From NCBI GenBank assembly GCA_024758765.1, contig CP101406.1, forward strand, positions 4,278,001 through 4,342,000: a stretch of DNA of 64,000 nucleotides. The letters are read 5' to 3'. Numbering within the stretch: the first letter of the stretch is position 1; every line of letters begins with the position of its first letter. A program made the translations under genes and the position numbers. The notes under the pieces are model-generated. The model did no database searches, was not told the DNA's origin, and worked only from the letters and a program-made list of their open reading frames with translations. The stretch comes from Mycobacterium sp. SVM_VP21 (GTDB lineage: Bacteria > Actinomycetota > Actinomycetes > Mycobacteriales > Mycobacteriaceae). Shown here in pieces: positions 38,176 through 50,310 of this stretch.

Positions 38176-38730
38176 TCAGGAGCCGAACAGCCAGCGTCTG
38201 GTGGCCGGGTGCAGTGCCGTCGCGACCGTGGCGATCTGGATGACCGGGATGACGTGCACGATGCCCGGCACCCGGGCTCCGGCCAGGAAGAGACTCCCGA
38301 AAGTCAGCAGGGCAACCACCGCTCCGACCGCGATCAGGTAGCGGCCGACGGGGCGCCGTAGCAGCAGCATGATCACGCCGGATACCGTCGTCCCGGCGAA
38401 CACCAGACTCAAGAAGCCGACCGCAACGCAGAACAGCCGGTCGGTGTGCCACCAGCTGGCGATCAGGTCGGTGGAGACCACCGAGGTGGCCCAGCAGCCG
38501 ACCAGGGCGAGCACGCAGGCACTGATCGCGACGCCGGCTGACGGGAATCGCGCCGGCAACGCCGCCGGACTGGGCTGGATGGCCGGCGGTATTCGCCCTG
38601 AGCTGGTGACGATCGGGATGGCGCCGGTGGGTGCCCGCCGGATGATGCGGCTGGGAGAACTGGCCGGACCGGTCGCGGAGGGGCTGGAAGAACTGGCGCC
38701 GGTAGGTGGATGGTGGCGGTCGCTCACCAT
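38176..38730 (-). CDS. Hypothetical four-helix membrane protein
   Basis: A 184-residue protein with a Ser/Pro-rich N-terminal cytoplasmic region (~residues 1-60) and four predicted membrane helices (~65-85, 97-122, 128-150 and 152-170), ending with a basic HPATRRWLFGS tail. The family is not recognised. It converges with uvrD1 (9-bp gap) and lies 6 bp downstream of the M23 peptidase on the same strand, probably in one operon. Confidence 0.75.
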   Translation of the reverse strand: MVSDRHHPPTGASSSSPSATGPASSPSRIIRRAPTGAIPIVTSSGRIPPAIQPSPAALPARFPSAGVAISACVLALVGCWATSVVSTDLIASWWHTDRLFCVAVGFLSLVFAGTTVSGVIMLLLRRPVGRYLIAVGAVVALLTFGSLFLAGARVPGIVHVIPVIQIATVATALHPATRRWLFGS

Positions 38731-38736
38731 TCCAGG

Positions 38737-39756
38737 TTAGGCGAAATTGATCCCGCGCTTGGCGAGCCAGGAAGCCGGGTCGATCCGGTTGGTGCCGTTC
38801 TGTAGCACCTCGAAGTGCAGGTGCGGGCCGGTCGAGTAGCCGCGGTTGCCCATCTCGGCGATCTGGTCGCCCGCCATCACCCGCTCGCCGACACTGACCA
38901 GCGACCGGTTGATGTGGCCGTAAAGGGTCACGGTGCCGTCGGAGTGGCGCAGCTTGACCAGCATGCCGTAGCCGGCGCTGGGACCCGACTCGATCACCAC
39001 GCCGTCGGAGGCCGCCAGGATCGGGGTGCCGATGGCGTTGGCGATGTCGATGCCGGCGTGCAGCACGCCCCAGCGGTAGCCGAAGTTCGAGGTGAACGCG
39101 CCCTGGGTGGGTGCGACGAACAGCGGCCGCTGCAGCCGGGCTTCACGCTCGGCGCGCTCCTGCGCGAACGCCACGCCCTTGGCCAGCTCCTCGTTGTGCA
39201 CGACCGCGTTGGCCGCAGCTTTGACCGTGATCATCTGCAAGCCGTGGCTGGACGTGGTGGTGGTGCCGTCGTTCAGCGTGGTCTTGCTGGCCGCCAGCAC
39301 GGCGGGCCGGGCGACTGTCTCGCCGGACTGGTGGGTGGCGGCGTGTGCGGCAGCAGCCGCCGCCCCGGCGGCCATCGCCGCGATCATCACGCGGCTCTTG
39401 ACGGCACTGGCGGGCTGGCTACGGTGCTTTCCGCGGGGCGGGGGCAGCGGGGCCGCCTCGTGCGGACGGTAGTAGCTGTCCGAGTAGCCGCCGCGGGGGA
39501 ATGCCAACCGCAGAACCGGCATGTTGTCGGTGTCGGTCATGTCGTCCAGCTCAGGGGCCAGCAGCACGTCGGACGCCTCGTCGAACGTGTCTTCGCTGAA
39601 CGCACCCTCGGGCCAGCCGAACTCGTTGAACGGAATGATGTCGGTGACCTCGGTGGGGTTGGGTACCGACGGGCGGATCACAGCTGCCGTAGCGCCGTTT
39701 CGACGTCGGGGGAGAGCCCCACCGGAAACCGGACGCATCGGTGCACCGTGCTGCAT
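38737..39756 (-). CDS. M23-family peptidoglycan metalloendopeptidase
   Basis: A 339-residue membrane-anchored LytM-type protein. The N-terminal cytoplasmic region (1 to ~118) is acidic, then Ala-rich (one helix, ~120-140), followed by a linker and the C-terminal M23 domain (~215-335). The Zn ligands are seen as HAGID and HLHFEV, with LYGHI. It probably trims peptide crosslinks in the cell wall or serves as an activator. It corresponds to Rv0950c. Its upstream region is shared with sucC and includes a CRP-like site. Confidence 0.92.
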   Translation of the reverse strand: MQHGAPMRPVSGGALPRRRNGATAAVIRPSVPNPTEVTDIIPFNEFGWPEGAFSEDTFDEASDVLLAPELDDMTDTDNMPVLRLAFPRGGYSDSYYRPHEAAPLPPPRGKHRSQPASAVKSRVMIAAMAAGAAAAAAHAATHQSGETVARPAVLAASKTTLNDGTTTTSSHGLQMITVKAAANAVVHNEELAKGVAFAQERAEREARLQRPLFVAPTQGAFTSNFGYRWGVLHAGIDIANAIGTPILAASDGVVIESGPSAGYGMLVKLRHSDGTVTLYGHINRSLVSVGERVMAGDQIAEMGNRGYSTGPHLHFEVLQNGTNRIDPASWLAKRGINFA

Positions 39757-39867
39757 CAGCCTGGAAATTCCTCTGGTCGTGATCAGAACGTTATAAAGAC
39801 CTGGACCTGGTGACGGTAACCACTCCCGCTGGGGCGTGGCAAGCTATCGGCCAAATCCCGACGTTAA

Positions 39868-39883
39868 TGTGAAACGAATCACG
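39868..39883. promoter_or_regulatory. CRP (cAMP receptor protein) binding site before sucCD
   Basis: TGTGAAACGAATCACG fits TGTGA-N6-TCACA in nine of ten defined positions, and includes the GTG-N6-CAC core recognised by mycobacterial Crp. It lies 143 bp before sucC and 112 bp before the M23 gene, in their divergent intergenic region, so it could affect either. Confidence 0.7.
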
Positions 39884-40026
39884 TTTTTCTGGCGGTGAGA
39901 TGTGCCACAGCAGTGGTACGCGAGGAGGGAACCCCGCCGCACTGTCGATACAGTGCCTCGGGAGCTAAATCTCTCACAATCCGACAGTGCCGGCCTTCCG
40001 GCTACCCGTAATAAGACAGTGAGCCC

Positions 40027-41205
<1,179 letters not shown>

Positions 41206-41208
41206 GTC

Positions 41209-42111
<903 letters not shown>

Positions 42112-42123
42112 CTGTTTCTTGGC

Positions 42124-42183
42124 GCGAGCAGACGCAGAGTCGCACGCAAGCGGTGCTTGCAGGGCGACTCTGCGTCTGCTCGC
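42124..42183. terminator. Mycobacterial palindromic terminator-like repeat, copy A
   Basis: Perfect 20-bp arms (42124-42143 and 42164-42183) beginning GCGAGCAGACGCAGA enclose a loop that holds a nested GCAAGC/GCTTGC hairpin. The same element recurs at 62433-62492. The arm sequence resembles the abundant conserved M. tuberculosis terminator motif (TRIT, from memory). No T-run follows. It ends the sucCD transcript and sits before the thiolase-like gene. Confidence 0.7.
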
Positions 42184-42200
42184 CGTAGAAGGGTGAGCAC

Positions 42201-43733
42201 ATGAGCATCGATCCCCGCACCCCCATCGTCGTCGGCGTGGGGCAGGCCGCCGAGCGTATCGACGACGCCGACTACCGCGCGATGTCCCCGGTGGAGTTGG
42301 CCGCAGCTGCCGCGCAGGCGGCGTTGGCCGACTGCGGGGCGAGCTCAGAGCAGGTCGCGTCGGCCATCGACGCCGTAGTTGCCACTCGCCAGTTTGAGAT
42401 TTCGATTCCGAAAGCCCCTGCGCCGCTGGGTAAGTCCAACAACTTCCCGCGGTCCGTTGCGCGCCTGATCGGCGCCGAGCCGGCTCGCGCGGTGCTGGAC
42501 AAAGTGGGCGGTCAGGGCCCGCAGAAGCTGCTCACCGAGTTCGCCGCCGAGATCGTGGCCGGCACCGCCGACGTGGTGCTGCTGTGCGGGTCCGACGCGA
42601 CCTCCACGCTGCGCCACTTCGCCAAGGCCGACAACAAGCCGGACTTCACCGAGACCATCGACGGGCAGCTCGAAGACCGGGGGTTCGGTCTGGAGGACTT
42701 CGTCGAGCGCTACACCGTCATCCACGGGCTGACCGGTGCGCCGGTGCAGTACGGCCTGCTGGAGAACGCCCGGCGTGCCCGGCTGGGCATGAGCACGGCC
42801 GACTATTTGCAGGCCATGGCGGAGCTGTTCGCGCCGATGACCAAGATCGCCGCCAAGAACCCGTTCTCGGCCTCGCCGGTGGAGCGGTCGGTCGACGAAC
42901 TGGCCACGATCAGCGCCGGCAACCGGATGATCTGTGACCCCTACCCGCGGCTGCTCGTGGCGCGCGACCAGGTCAACCAGGGCGCCGCGGTGCTGGTGAT
43001 GTCGGTCGAGGCCGCCCGCCGGCTGGGTGTGCCCGAAGAACGCTGGGTCTATCTGCACGGTCACGCCGACCAGCGTGCCCAGCGGCTGCTGGAGCGGCCT
43101 GACCTGAGCGCCTACCCGGCCGCCGTCACGGCCACCACCGAGGCGCTCGAGATGGCCGGGATCGGCTTCGACGACGTCGCGGCCATGGACCTCTACAGTT
43201 GCTTCCCGGTCCCGGTGTTCGCCATCTGTGATGCCTTCGGCCTGTCCGCCGACGACCCTCGCGGGCTGACTCTGACCGGCGGGCTGCCCTTCTTCGGTGG
43301 CGCCGGCAACAACTACTCGATGCATGCGATTGCCGAGGCCGTCGCCTCAGCGCGAAGTGCCCCAGGGCAATTCGCGTTCGTCGGCGCCAACGGCGGCATG
43401 ATGAGCAAGTACGCGGCCGGGGTGTACTCGACCACCCCGGTGCCGTGGACGCCGGATCGCAGCGCCGAACTGCAGGCGCAGGCCGATACCGCACCCGCTC
43501 TGCCGGTCACCGAGAGCGCTCAAGGACCGGCCACCATCGAGACCTACAGCGTCCGTTATGACTGGGACACCCGGACCGGGATCATCATTGGCCGACTCGA
43601 CGCCGACGGCACCCGATTTCTGGCGACCACCGAGGACGAAGACCTGGTGGCCTTGTTGTCCGACGGCGATCCGCTGGGCGCCCCGGTGACGGTGCAGGCA
43701 TTCGACTACGGCAACCGTTGCTCGCCGCGGTAG
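42201..43733 (+). CDS. Thiolase-fold acetyltransferase/lipid-transfer protein
   Basis: A 510-residue protein with the thiolase superfamily fold: N-terminal VVGVGQAAERIDDADYRAMS, ADVVLLCGSDATSTLRHFAK, and C-terminal GLPFFGGAGNNYSMHAIAEA then FVGANGGMMSKYAAGVYST. It resembles Rv1867 (acetyl-CoA acetyltransferase/SCP-x-like) from memory. A classical active-site Cys is not obvious where biosynthetic thiolases carry it, so catalysis is uncertain. M. tuberculosis has no equivalent between sucD and Rv0953c. It is flanked upstream by the palindromic repeat. Confidence 0.82.
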   Translation: MSIDPRTPIVVGVGQAAERIDDADYRAMSPVELAAAAAQAALADCGASSEQVASAIDAVVATRQFEISIPKAPAPLGKSNNFPRSVARLIGAEPARAVLDKVGGQGPQKLLTEFAAEIVAGTADVVLLCGSDATSTLRHFAKADNKPDFTETIDGQLEDRGFGLEDFVERYTVIHGLTGAPVQYGLLENARRARLGMSTADYLQAMAELFAPMTKIAAKNPFSASPVERSVDELATISAGNRMICDPYPRLLVARDQVNQGAAVLVMSVEAARRLGVPEERWVYLHGHADQRAQRLLERPDLSAYPAAVTATTEALEMAGIGFDDVAAMDLYSCFPVPVFAICDAFGLSADDPRGLTLTGGLPFFGGAGNNYSMHAIAEAVASARSAPGQFAFVGANGGMMSKYAAGVYSTTPVPWTPDRSAELQAQADTAPALPVTESAQGPATIETYSVRYDWDTRTGIIIGRLDADGTRFLATTEDEDLVALLSDGDPLGAPVTVQAFDYGNRCSPR

Positions 43734-44582
43734 TTAGCTGCTGAGGCCCAGCTTGGCGGCCAGGCGCTCCACGTAAGCCGCCACCTCGGACTCGGACTTG
43801 TCGGGCAGACCGAACAGAGTCTCGGTGACACCGATCTCGGCCCAGTGCGCCAGCTTCTCGGGCACCGGCTTGAAGTCCAGCGCCACGATCTGCGGTGCGC
43901 CGTCGCGGCCGGCGGCCGCCCAGGTGTCTTGCAGCAGCTTGACCGGGGCGTCGATGTCGAAGTCACGCGGCGTGGTGATCCAGCCGTCGGCACTGCGGGC
44001 GATCCACTTGAAGTTCTTCTCGGTCCCGGCCGCACCGACCAGCACCGGAATGTGCGACTGCACCGGCTTGGGCCAAGCCCAACTCGGGCCGAAGTTCACG
44101 AACTCGCCTTCGAAGGACGCTTCCTCCTGAGTCCACAGCGCCCGCATCGCCTCCAGGTACTCCCGAAGCATGGTGCGCCGGCGGCCGGCGGGGACGCCGT
44201 GGTCAGCCAGTTCGTCAGTGTTCCATCCGAATCCGACGCCCAGGCTGACTCGCCCGCCGGACAGGTGATCCAGGGTGGCGATCGACTTCGCCAGCGTGAT
44301 CGGATCATGTTCGACGGGCAGTGCCACCGCGGTCGACAGCCGCACTCGCGAGGTCACCGCACATGCGGCTCCCAGGCTGACCCACGGGTCCAGGGTGCGC
44401 ATATAACGGTCGTCGGGCAGTGACTCGTCGCCGGTGGTCGGGTGAGCGGCCTGTCGCTTCACCGGAATATGCGTGTGTTCCGGCACATAGAAGGTGGTGA
44501 AGCCGTGATCATCGGCGAGTTTGGCGGCCGCTGCCGGGTTGATTCCACGGTCACTGGTGAATAGCACGAGCCCGTAATCCAT
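43734..44582 (-). CDS. LLM-class F420-dependent oxidoreductase
   Basis: A 282-residue luciferase-like protein with MDYGLVLFTSDRGINPAAAA at its start, VALPVEHDPITLAKSIATLD, LGVGFGWNTDEL and VLVGAAGTEKNFKWIARSADGW. It matches Rv0953c in position and length. The substrate is unknown. ATG 44582 is chosen as the family start. Stops of this gene and the thiolase-like gene abut with no gap. Confidence 0.92.
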   Translation of the reverse strand: MDYGLVLFTSDRGINPAAAAKLADDHGFTTFYVPEHTHIPVKRQAAHPTTGDESLPDDRYMRTLDPWVSLGAACAVTSRVRLSTAVALPVEHDPITLAKSIATLDHLSGGRVSLGVGFGWNTDELADHGVPAGRRRTMLREYLEAMRALWTQEEASFEGEFVNFGPSWAWPKPVQSHIPVLVGAAGTEKNFKWIARSADGWITTPRDFDIDAPVKLLQDTWAAAGRDGAPQIVALDFKPVPEKLAHWAEIGVTETLFGLPDKSESEVAAYVERLAAKLGLSS

Positions 44583-44737
44583 AGCCCCGATTAGAACGTG
44601 TTCCTGTTCGGCGGGCAACGGGGGGGTCCTTGTCGCGCAGTGTTGACCCACCGAGTCGGTCCGCAAGTGCGCTAGCGTGGATGGTCGAAGCGCGCCGCAC
44701 CGCCCACCAGCGCCCTGCCACAAGCACAGGAGAGGTC

Positions 44738-45649
44738 ATGACCTACTCGCCCGGGAATCCCGGCTTCCAGTCTTCTCAACCATCAGGCTCATACGGACAA
44801 CCGACCCCGTCGTTCGCGAAATCGGGTGGCGAAGTCGAGAGCAAAGTGCCGCAGTACCTCCGAATCGCAGTCGTTGCGTTGGGGCTGGGTGTCTATTTGG
44901 CGAACTTCGGCCCGATCGTGACGATCACCGACGTCGACTACCCGCTGATCCTCAGCGACGCCGGCCACACCGTTCCGCTGGCGGTGCTGGCCGCGCTGCT
45001 GGCCGGTGCGGCCCTGCTGCCCAAGGTGAAGAGCTACACCGCGGTGGTCGCCGTGGTTTCGTCACTGGGTGCGTTGCTGGCCATTTCGACCGTCGCCGAT
45101 GCCAGCGGCAGCTACACCATCGGCTGGGGCCTGTGGCTGATCCTGACCTTCAGCGTCCTGCAGGCCGCCGCCGCGGTCGGATCGCTGCTACTGGAGGCCG
45201 GCGTGGTCACCGCGCCGGCGCCGCGCCCCAAGTACGACCCCTACGCCCAGTACGGCCTGCCGCCGGGCGGTAACTACTACGGTCAGCCCGGCCAGCAGGG
45301 TTATGGCCACCAGGGACACCAGGGGCACCAGGGCCAGCAGGCTCCGCAGCAGCCTGGCTACCCGTCGTCGTACGGCAGCTACCCGTCCGCACCGTCCAGT
45401 GGCGGCTTCGGCGCGCAGCAGGCGCCCGCTTCCCCTTCAACGGGCGCCTTCAACTCCGGCGGACAGCAGGCGGCACCGCAGGGGCCGCCGACCCCGCCGA
45501 CCGGTTTCCCCTCCTACAACCCGCCGTCGTCCGGTGGGTCGGGGAGTGCGTCGACCGGCGGCCACAGCGCAGCCGGTTCGGATCAGAGCTCGACGGGTGG
45601 CCAGCAGTCGCAGGGCGGCTCCACCTCGTCGGGGCCGGCGCAGCCCTAA
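44738..45649 (+). CDS. DUF5336 membrane protein, 34 kDa antigen type
   Basis: A 303-residue protein with four membrane helices (residues ~38-58, 68-90, 95-115 and 122-148) followed by a long Gly/Gln/Pro/Ser-rich, probably disordered cytoplasmic tail (~160-303, with GHQGHQGHQGQQ repeats). It matches Rv0954 and the 34-kDa antigenic protein family; suspected cell-envelope or division role, not proven. ATG 44738 is preceded by AGGAGAGG. Confidence 0.9.
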   Translation: MTYSPGNPGFQSSQPSGSYGQPTPSFAKSGGEVESKVPQYLRIAVVALGLGVYLANFGPIVTITDVDYPLILSDAGHTVPLAVLAALLAGAALLPKVKSYTAVVAVVSSLGALLAISTVADASGSYTIGWGLWLILTFSVLQAAAAVGSLLLEAGVVTAPAPRPKYDPYAQYGLPPGGNYYGQPGQQGYGHQGHQGHQGQQAPQQPGYPSSYGSYPSAPSSGGFGAQQAPASPSTGAFNSGGQQAAPQGPPTPPTGFPSYNPPSSGGSGSASTGGHSAAGSDQSSTGGQQSQGGSTSSGPAQP

Positions 45650-45685
45650 CCCGGGCCCGCGCGCCGAGTTGAACGTGCTCGCAGC

Positions 45686-47155
45686 GTGACATCGGTGACC
45701 GGCGGCAAACCAGGTTCGAACCCGACCCGCGACCTGCTACGGGTCGCATTCGGGCCGTCCGTCGTGGCATTGACGGTCATCGCAGCGGTGACGCTGCTGC
45801 AGTTGCTGATCGCCAACAGCGACATGACCGGCGCCTCGGGCGCCATCGCCAGCATGTGGCTGGGCGTGCACCAGGTGCCGATCTCGATCGGCGGCCGTGA
45901 CCTGGGTGCACTGCCGCTGCTGCCGGTGCTGCTGATGGTGGCCGGGACGGCCCGAACCACCGCGCAGGCCACCGCCCGTGGGGCTTCCTGGTTCGTGATC
46001 CGCTGGATCGTGGCCTCTGCGGTGGGTGGACCACTGTTGATCGCGGCGGTCTCCTTGGCGGTCATCCACGACGCGGCCTCGGTCATCACCGAACTGCAGA
46101 CCCCGCATGCCCTGAGCGCCTTCGCGCACGTGTTTTTCGTGCATGCGATCGGTGCGGTGCTGGGACTGGGGACGCGGGTGGGCCGGCGGGCGCTGGCTGA
46201 GACCCGGCTGCCCTTCTGGCTGGCCGACTCGGTGCGAGCCGCGATCACCGGCATGTTGGCGCTGTTCGGCCTGGCCGGGGCGGTGACGGTGCTCTCCCTG
46301 GTCTGGCACTGGGGGACCATGCACGAGCTCTACGCGATCACCGATTCATTTTTCGGCCAGCTCAGCCTGACCCTGCTGGCCGTGCTATATGTGCCCAATG
46401 TCCTCGTCGGAGCAACGGCGATGGCGGTCGGCTCGAGCGCCCACATCGGCCCCGCGCTGTTCAGCGCCTTCACCGTTCTCGGCGGCGATATCCCCGCGCT
46501 GCCGATCCTGGCTGCGGCACCCGCCCCACCGCTGGGCCCGGCATGGGTGGCGCTGCTGATCATCGGGGCGGCGTCCGGAGTGGCCGTCGGGCAGCAGTGC
46601 GCCCGCCGGCCACTACCGCTGTTTCCGGCGCTGGCCAAGGTGGCGGTGGCGGCCTTCATCGCGGCGGTGTCGATGGCCGTACTCGGCTTGGCCGGTGGGG
46701 GACGGCTGGGCAACTTCGGTGATGTCGGGGTCGACCAGCTGACGTTCGGTCCCGCGGTGTTCGGCTGGTTCGCCGCGATCGGAGCGCTGACGGTGGTGAT
46801 GATCGGCGGGGTCCGGGCTGATGCGGTGGTCGGTGAACAGCGTGTGCTGCCACCCGCCCCGGAGCGGCCCGTCGAGCCCGAAGACGTCCCCGAGTCGGGT
46901 TCGGCGCCCATCGCCGACGTCGATCCCGAGGATTTCGTAGTAGTCGGGGAGCCCTTCGAGGCCGACGAGCTGTTCGACGCCGACTTCGAACCGGGCTTCC
47001 AGCCAGACGAGGTCAACGATGGCGGCGAGTTGAATTGGACGCCAGAATCCGAGCTGCCGCGAACGTTCCGGTCGCACGCGCCGACGCAGCCGCCGGGCCC
47101 GCTGGAAGACCCCGAAGACCTGATGTTCACCGACGACGACGGATACGACCGCTAA
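45686..47155 (+). CDS. DUF6350 polytopic membrane protein
   Basis: A 489-residue protein with about nine hydrophobic helices in the first ~370 residues and a very acidic Pro-rich C-terminal tail (~375-489, many Asp/Glu, ending DDDGYDR). It matches Rv0955 (DUF6350); function unknown. GTG 45686. It lies 36 bp after the DUF5336 gene, probably in one operon. Confidence 0.9.
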   Translation: MTSVTGGKPGSNPTRDLLRVAFGPSVVALTVIAAVTLLQLLIANSDMTGASGAIASMWLGVHQVPISIGGRDLGALPLLPVLLMVAGTARTTAQATARGASWFVIRWIVASAVGGPLLIAAVSLAVIHDAASVITELQTPHALSAFAHVFFVHAIGAVLGLGTRVGRRALAETRLPFWLADSVRAAITGMLALFGLAGAVTVLSLVWHWGTMHELYAITDSFFGQLSLTLLAVLYVPNVLVGATAMAVGSSAHIGPALFSAFTVLGGDIPALPILAAAPAPPLGPAWVALLIIGAASGVAVGQQCARRPLPLFPALAKVAVAAFIAAVSMAVLGLAGGGRLGNFGDVGVDQLTFGPAVFGWFAAIGALTVVMIGGVRADAVVGEQRVLPPAPERPVEPEDVPESGSAPIADVDPEDFVVVGEPFEADELFDADFEPGFQPDEVNDGGELNWTPESELPRTFRSHAPTQPPGPLEDPEDLMFTDDDGYDR

Positions 47156-47237
47156 ATCGAGGACTTCAGTCCCTTATATATGTCGTCTCGGGCTGATCGG
47201 ATAGGAGTGCCGACCGTCCGAACTCCAGGGGGACGAC

Positions 47238-47717
47238 ATGACCGACGTCGTGAGCACCGAGACCGCCGGCAAGACTGGCCCGTCTGGCGTGCCCGGGCGG
47301 CGGAACCTGCATATGCTGGCCGGCTCGCGGGCCGAAATGCTGACCAGACTGATCCTGCCGCCGGGTCATGAGCGGGTGCTCGACGTGGTGGTCCTGATCT
47401 GGGTTGACGGCGTCGAGGCCGGGATGCAGATGATCGAGCCGTCGCCCCAGTCGCACAGCATCGGGTTGACCGATGATTTGGCGGAGTCGCTCTACGACGC
47501 GCTGGAGGGCGCGGGATTCTGCAGTGAATACGACGAGTTCCCCGAATTGGACGACCCCGACTTTCAGGACCTGGCGTATGGGAGGGTCAGCAAACTCGGC
47601 AAGATGACCCAGCCGATCGGCCATCCCGAGGTCACCTGGGACATGGTCGAGATCTGGACCGACGGCGTCGCGGCCGCCCTTCGGGTGGCACGGGATCGAG
47701 CACAGCGCTCCGCCTGA
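47238..47717 (+). CDS. Hypothetical 159-residue acidic protein
   Basis: A soluble protein with no recognised family: a basic N-terminal stretch (GRRNLHMLAGSRAEMLTRLI), a hydrophobic LDVVVLIWVDGVE strand, then an acidic segment (SEYDEFPELDDPDFQDLAYG). No signal peptide is visible. ATG 47238 is preceded by AGGGGGAC, a good ribosome-binding site. It sits between the Rv0955 and purN homologues, where I recall no gene in M. tuberculosis. Confidence 0.65.
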   Translation: MTDVVSTETAGKTGPSGVPGRRNLHMLAGSRAEMLTRLILPPGHERVLDVVVLIWVDGVEAGMQMIEPSPQSHSIGLTDDLAESLYDALEGAGFCSEYDEFPELDDPDFQDLAYGRVSKLGKMTQPIGHPEVTWDMVEIWTDGVAAALRVARDRAQRSA

Positions 47718-47839
47718 TCGTCGGGGTCTTGCGGGTGTAGCGCCCAACTTCGCTACGTCCGCAATCCCCACCGCCGATGGCGGTGACCTCGGCGCCCGGC
47801 TTCGCCGCGCTGGAGATCACCGCGTTAGGCTCAGTCACC

Positions 47840-48466
47840 GTGCAACCGATCCATGTGGCTCCCAGCGTCCCCGCCCGAATGGTGGTGCTGGCTTCGGGTA
47901 CCGGGTCACTACTCGAGTCGCTGCTGGCCGCGGCGGTAGACGACTATCCTGCGCGGGTGGTCGCCGTCGGCACTGACCGGGACTGCCGGGCGGTGGAGAT
48001 CGCCACGGCGGCGGGGTTGCCGGTATTCACCGTCCGGATGGGTGATTATCCGAACCGAGCAGCATGGGATCTCGCGCTGACCGAGGCCACCGCGGCCCAC
48101 AGCCCGGATCTGGTGGTCTCGGCGGGCTTCATGAAAATCCTGGGCTCGCACTTCCTGTCCCGTTTTCTGGGACGCACCGTCAACACCCATCCGGCACTGC
48201 TGCCCTCCTTCCCGGGAGCGCACGCCGTGCCCGAGGCGTTGGCCTACGGGGTCAAGGTCACCGGCTGCACCGTGCACCTGGTAGACGCGGGAACCGACAC
48301 CGGCCCGGTGCTGGCCCAAGAACCGGTCGCCGTGCTCGACGGCGACGACGAAGAGTCATTACATGAGCGCATCAAGAAGGTGGAGCGCAAACTCCTGGTT
48401 GACGTACTGGCCGCATTGGCGACCGGCGGCGTGACCTGGAATGGACGAAAGGCAACCCTAGGATGA
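47840..48466 (+). CDS. purN: Phosphoribosylglycinamide formyltransferase
   Basis: A 208-residue cytosolic enzyme of purine synthesis transferring the formyl group of 10-formyltetrahydrofolate to GAR. Signatures: [17 protein letters not shown] (phosphate loop), [21 protein letters not shown] (catalytic Asn/His) and [12 protein letters not shown] (catalytic Asp). GTG 47840 agrees with the known M. tuberculosis start context. The stop overlaps the purH start (ATGA). Confidence 0.95.
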   Translation: MQPIHVAPSVPARMVVLASGTGSLLESLLAAAVDDYPARVVAVGTDRDCRAVEIATAAGLPVFTVRMGDYPNRAAWDLALTEATAAHSPDLVVSAGFMKILGSHFLSRFLGRTVNTHPALLPSFPGAHAVPEALAYGVKVTGCTVHLVDAGTDTGPVLAQEPVAVLDGDDEESLHERIKKVERKLLVDVLAALATGGVTWNGRKATLG

Positions 48467-50040
48467 CCGACGGCAAGCGACCGATTCGTCGGGCGTTGAT
48501 CAGCGTCTACGACAAGACCGGACTGGTTGACCTGGCCGCCGGCCTGCACGCCGCCGGTGTGGATATCGTCTCCACCGGATCCACCGCCAAGTCCATTGCG
48601 GCCAAGGGTATTCCAGTGACGCCGGTGGAGCAGGTGACTGGCTTCCCCGAGGTGCTGGACGGCCGAGTCAAGACTCTGCATCCCCGGGTGCACGCCGGGC
48701 TGCTGGCCGACCTGCGCAAGCCCGAGCACGCCGCGGCGCTCGATGAGCTGGAGATCGCAGCGTTCGAGCTGGTGGTGGTCAACCTGTACCCGTTCAGCGA
48801 GACCGTGGAGTCCGGCGCCGGCGAGGACGAGTGCGTCGAACAGATCGACATCGGCGGGCCCTCGATGATCCGAGCGGCCGCCAAGAACCATCCCAGCGTC
48901 GCCGTGGTGGTCGACCCGCTCGGCTACGACGGTGTGCTGGCCGCGGTCAACGCCGGCGGCTTCACCCTCGAAGAGCGGAAGCGCTTGGCGTCACTGGCAT
49001 TTCGGCACACCGCCGAATACGACGTCGCGGTCGCCAGCTGGATGTCGTCGACGCTGGCACCCTTCGAACAGGCCGGAGAGCCGCGTCAAGCGCTGCCGGA
49101 ATGGTACGCACGCACCTACCGCCGCGCTGCGCAGCTGCGCTACGGCGAGAACCCGCACCAGCAGGCCGCTCTCTACTGTGACGCCGGTGCGTGGCCGGGC
49201 TTGGCTCAGGCCGAGCAGCTGCACGGAAAAGAGATGTCCTACAACAACTTCACCGATGCGGACGCCGCGTGGCGGGCCGCGTTCGATCACGAAGAGACGT
49301 GCGTGGCCATCATCAAGCATGCCAACCCGTGCGGCATCGCGGTCTCGGCGACCTCGGTGGCCGATGCCCACCGCAAGGCGCACGAGTGCGACCCCTTGAG
49401 CGCGTTCGGCGGAGTCATCGCGGCCAACACCGAGGTCAGCGTGGAGATGGCCGAGTACGTCAGCACCATCTTCACCGAGGTGATCATCGCCCCGGCGTAC
49501 GAGGCCGGGGCCGTGGAGATCTTGTCGCGTAAGAAGAACATCCGGGTGCTGTTGGCCTCCGAGCCGCTGGGCGGCGGCACCGAATGGCGCCAGATCAGCG
49601 GTGGGCTGTTGATGCAGAGCCGCGACGGTCTCGACGCTGCCGGCGACAACCCGGCGAATTGGACGCTGGCCACCGGGGAACCGGCCGATGCGGACACCCT
49701 CGCCGACCTGGTCTTCGCCTGGCGGGCCTGCCGCGCGGTCAAATCCAACGCGATCGTGGTCGCGGGCGACGGCGCCACCATCGGCGTGGGCATGGGCCAG
49801 GTCAACCGGGTCGACGCCGCCCGGTTGGCGGTGGAGCGCGGGGGCGAGCGGGTGGCCGGTGCGGTCGCTGCCTCGGATGCGTTCTTCCCGTTCCCCGACG
49901 GCCTGCAGACGCTGACCGCGGCCGGGGTGAAGGCGATTGTGCATCCGGGCGGCTCGGTGCGCGACGACGAGGTGACTGCGGCGGCGGCCGAGGCCGGGAT
50001 CACGCTGTACCTGACGGGAGCACGGCACTTCGCGCACTGA
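48463..50040 (+). CDS. purH: Bifunctional AICAR formyltransferase/IMP cyclohydrolase
   Basis: A 525-residue enzyme for the last two steps of IMP synthesis. The N-terminal cyclohydrolase/MGS-like domain (~1-155) has [20 protein letters not shown] and [14 protein letters not shown]. The C-terminal formyltransferase (~200-525) has [13 protein letters not shown] with its catalytic Lys/His. Translationally coupled to purN. In M. tuberculosis Rv0958 follows; here a 13E12 fragment starts one base past the stop. Confidence 0.97.
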   Translation: MTDGKRPIRRALISVYDKTGLVDLAAGLHAAGVDIVSTGSTAKSIAAKGIPVTPVEQVTGFPEVLDGRVKTLHPRVHAGLLADLRKPEHAAALDELEIAAFELVVVNLYPFSETVESGAGEDECVEQIDIGGPSMIRAAAKNHPSVAVVVDPLGYDGVLAAVNAGGFTLEERKRLASLAFRHTAEYDVAVASWMSSTLAPFEQAGEPRQALPEWYARTYRRAAQLRYGENPHQQAALYCDAGAWPGLAQAEQLHGKEMSYNNFTDADAAWRAAFDHEETCVAIIKHANPCGIAVSATSVADAHRKAHECDPLSAFGGVIAANTEVSVEMAEYVSTIFTEVIIAPAYEAGAVEILSRKKNIRVLLASEPLGGGTEWRQISGGLLMQSRDGLDAAGDNPANWTLATGEPADADTLADLVFAWRACRAVKSNAIVVAGDGATIGVGMGQVNRVDAARLAVERGGERVAGAVAASDAFFPFPDGLQTLTAAGVKAIVHPGGSVRDDEVTAAAAEAGITLYLTGARHFAH

Positions 50041-50041
50041 G

Positions 50042-50303
50042 CTAGGGCCCGTCGTCGTCGGCACCGGAACCGTTGTCGCCCAGCAGTTTTTCGGGGTGGT
50101 GGTAGTGGTTGATCCGGGGCTGACCGTGGTCTAGATGGGGCGGGGGCAGGGTTTGGGTGGTGCCGTCGTGGCGTTTGCGGGTTTTCCAACCGCTTGAGGT
50201 GATGAGCTCATGGTGGGGGCCGCAGCGCAGGGTGAGGTCGGTGATGTCGGTGCGTCTGGTTTTGGCGTAGTCGTCGTCGTGATGGACTTCGCAGTGGTAG
50301 CCG
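50042..50303 (-). pseudogene. 3' remnant of a 13E12-family HNH gene
   Basis: The last ~85 residues of an HNH/13E12 protein: [55 protein letters not shown]. The N-terminal DUF222 domain and the first HNH cysteines are missing; homology stops at GYHC, where the sequence passes into 5S rRNA antisense. It is a different subfamily from the intact gene at 541. It begins one base past the purH stop. Confidence 0.8.
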
Positions 50304-50310
50304 GAGACGA

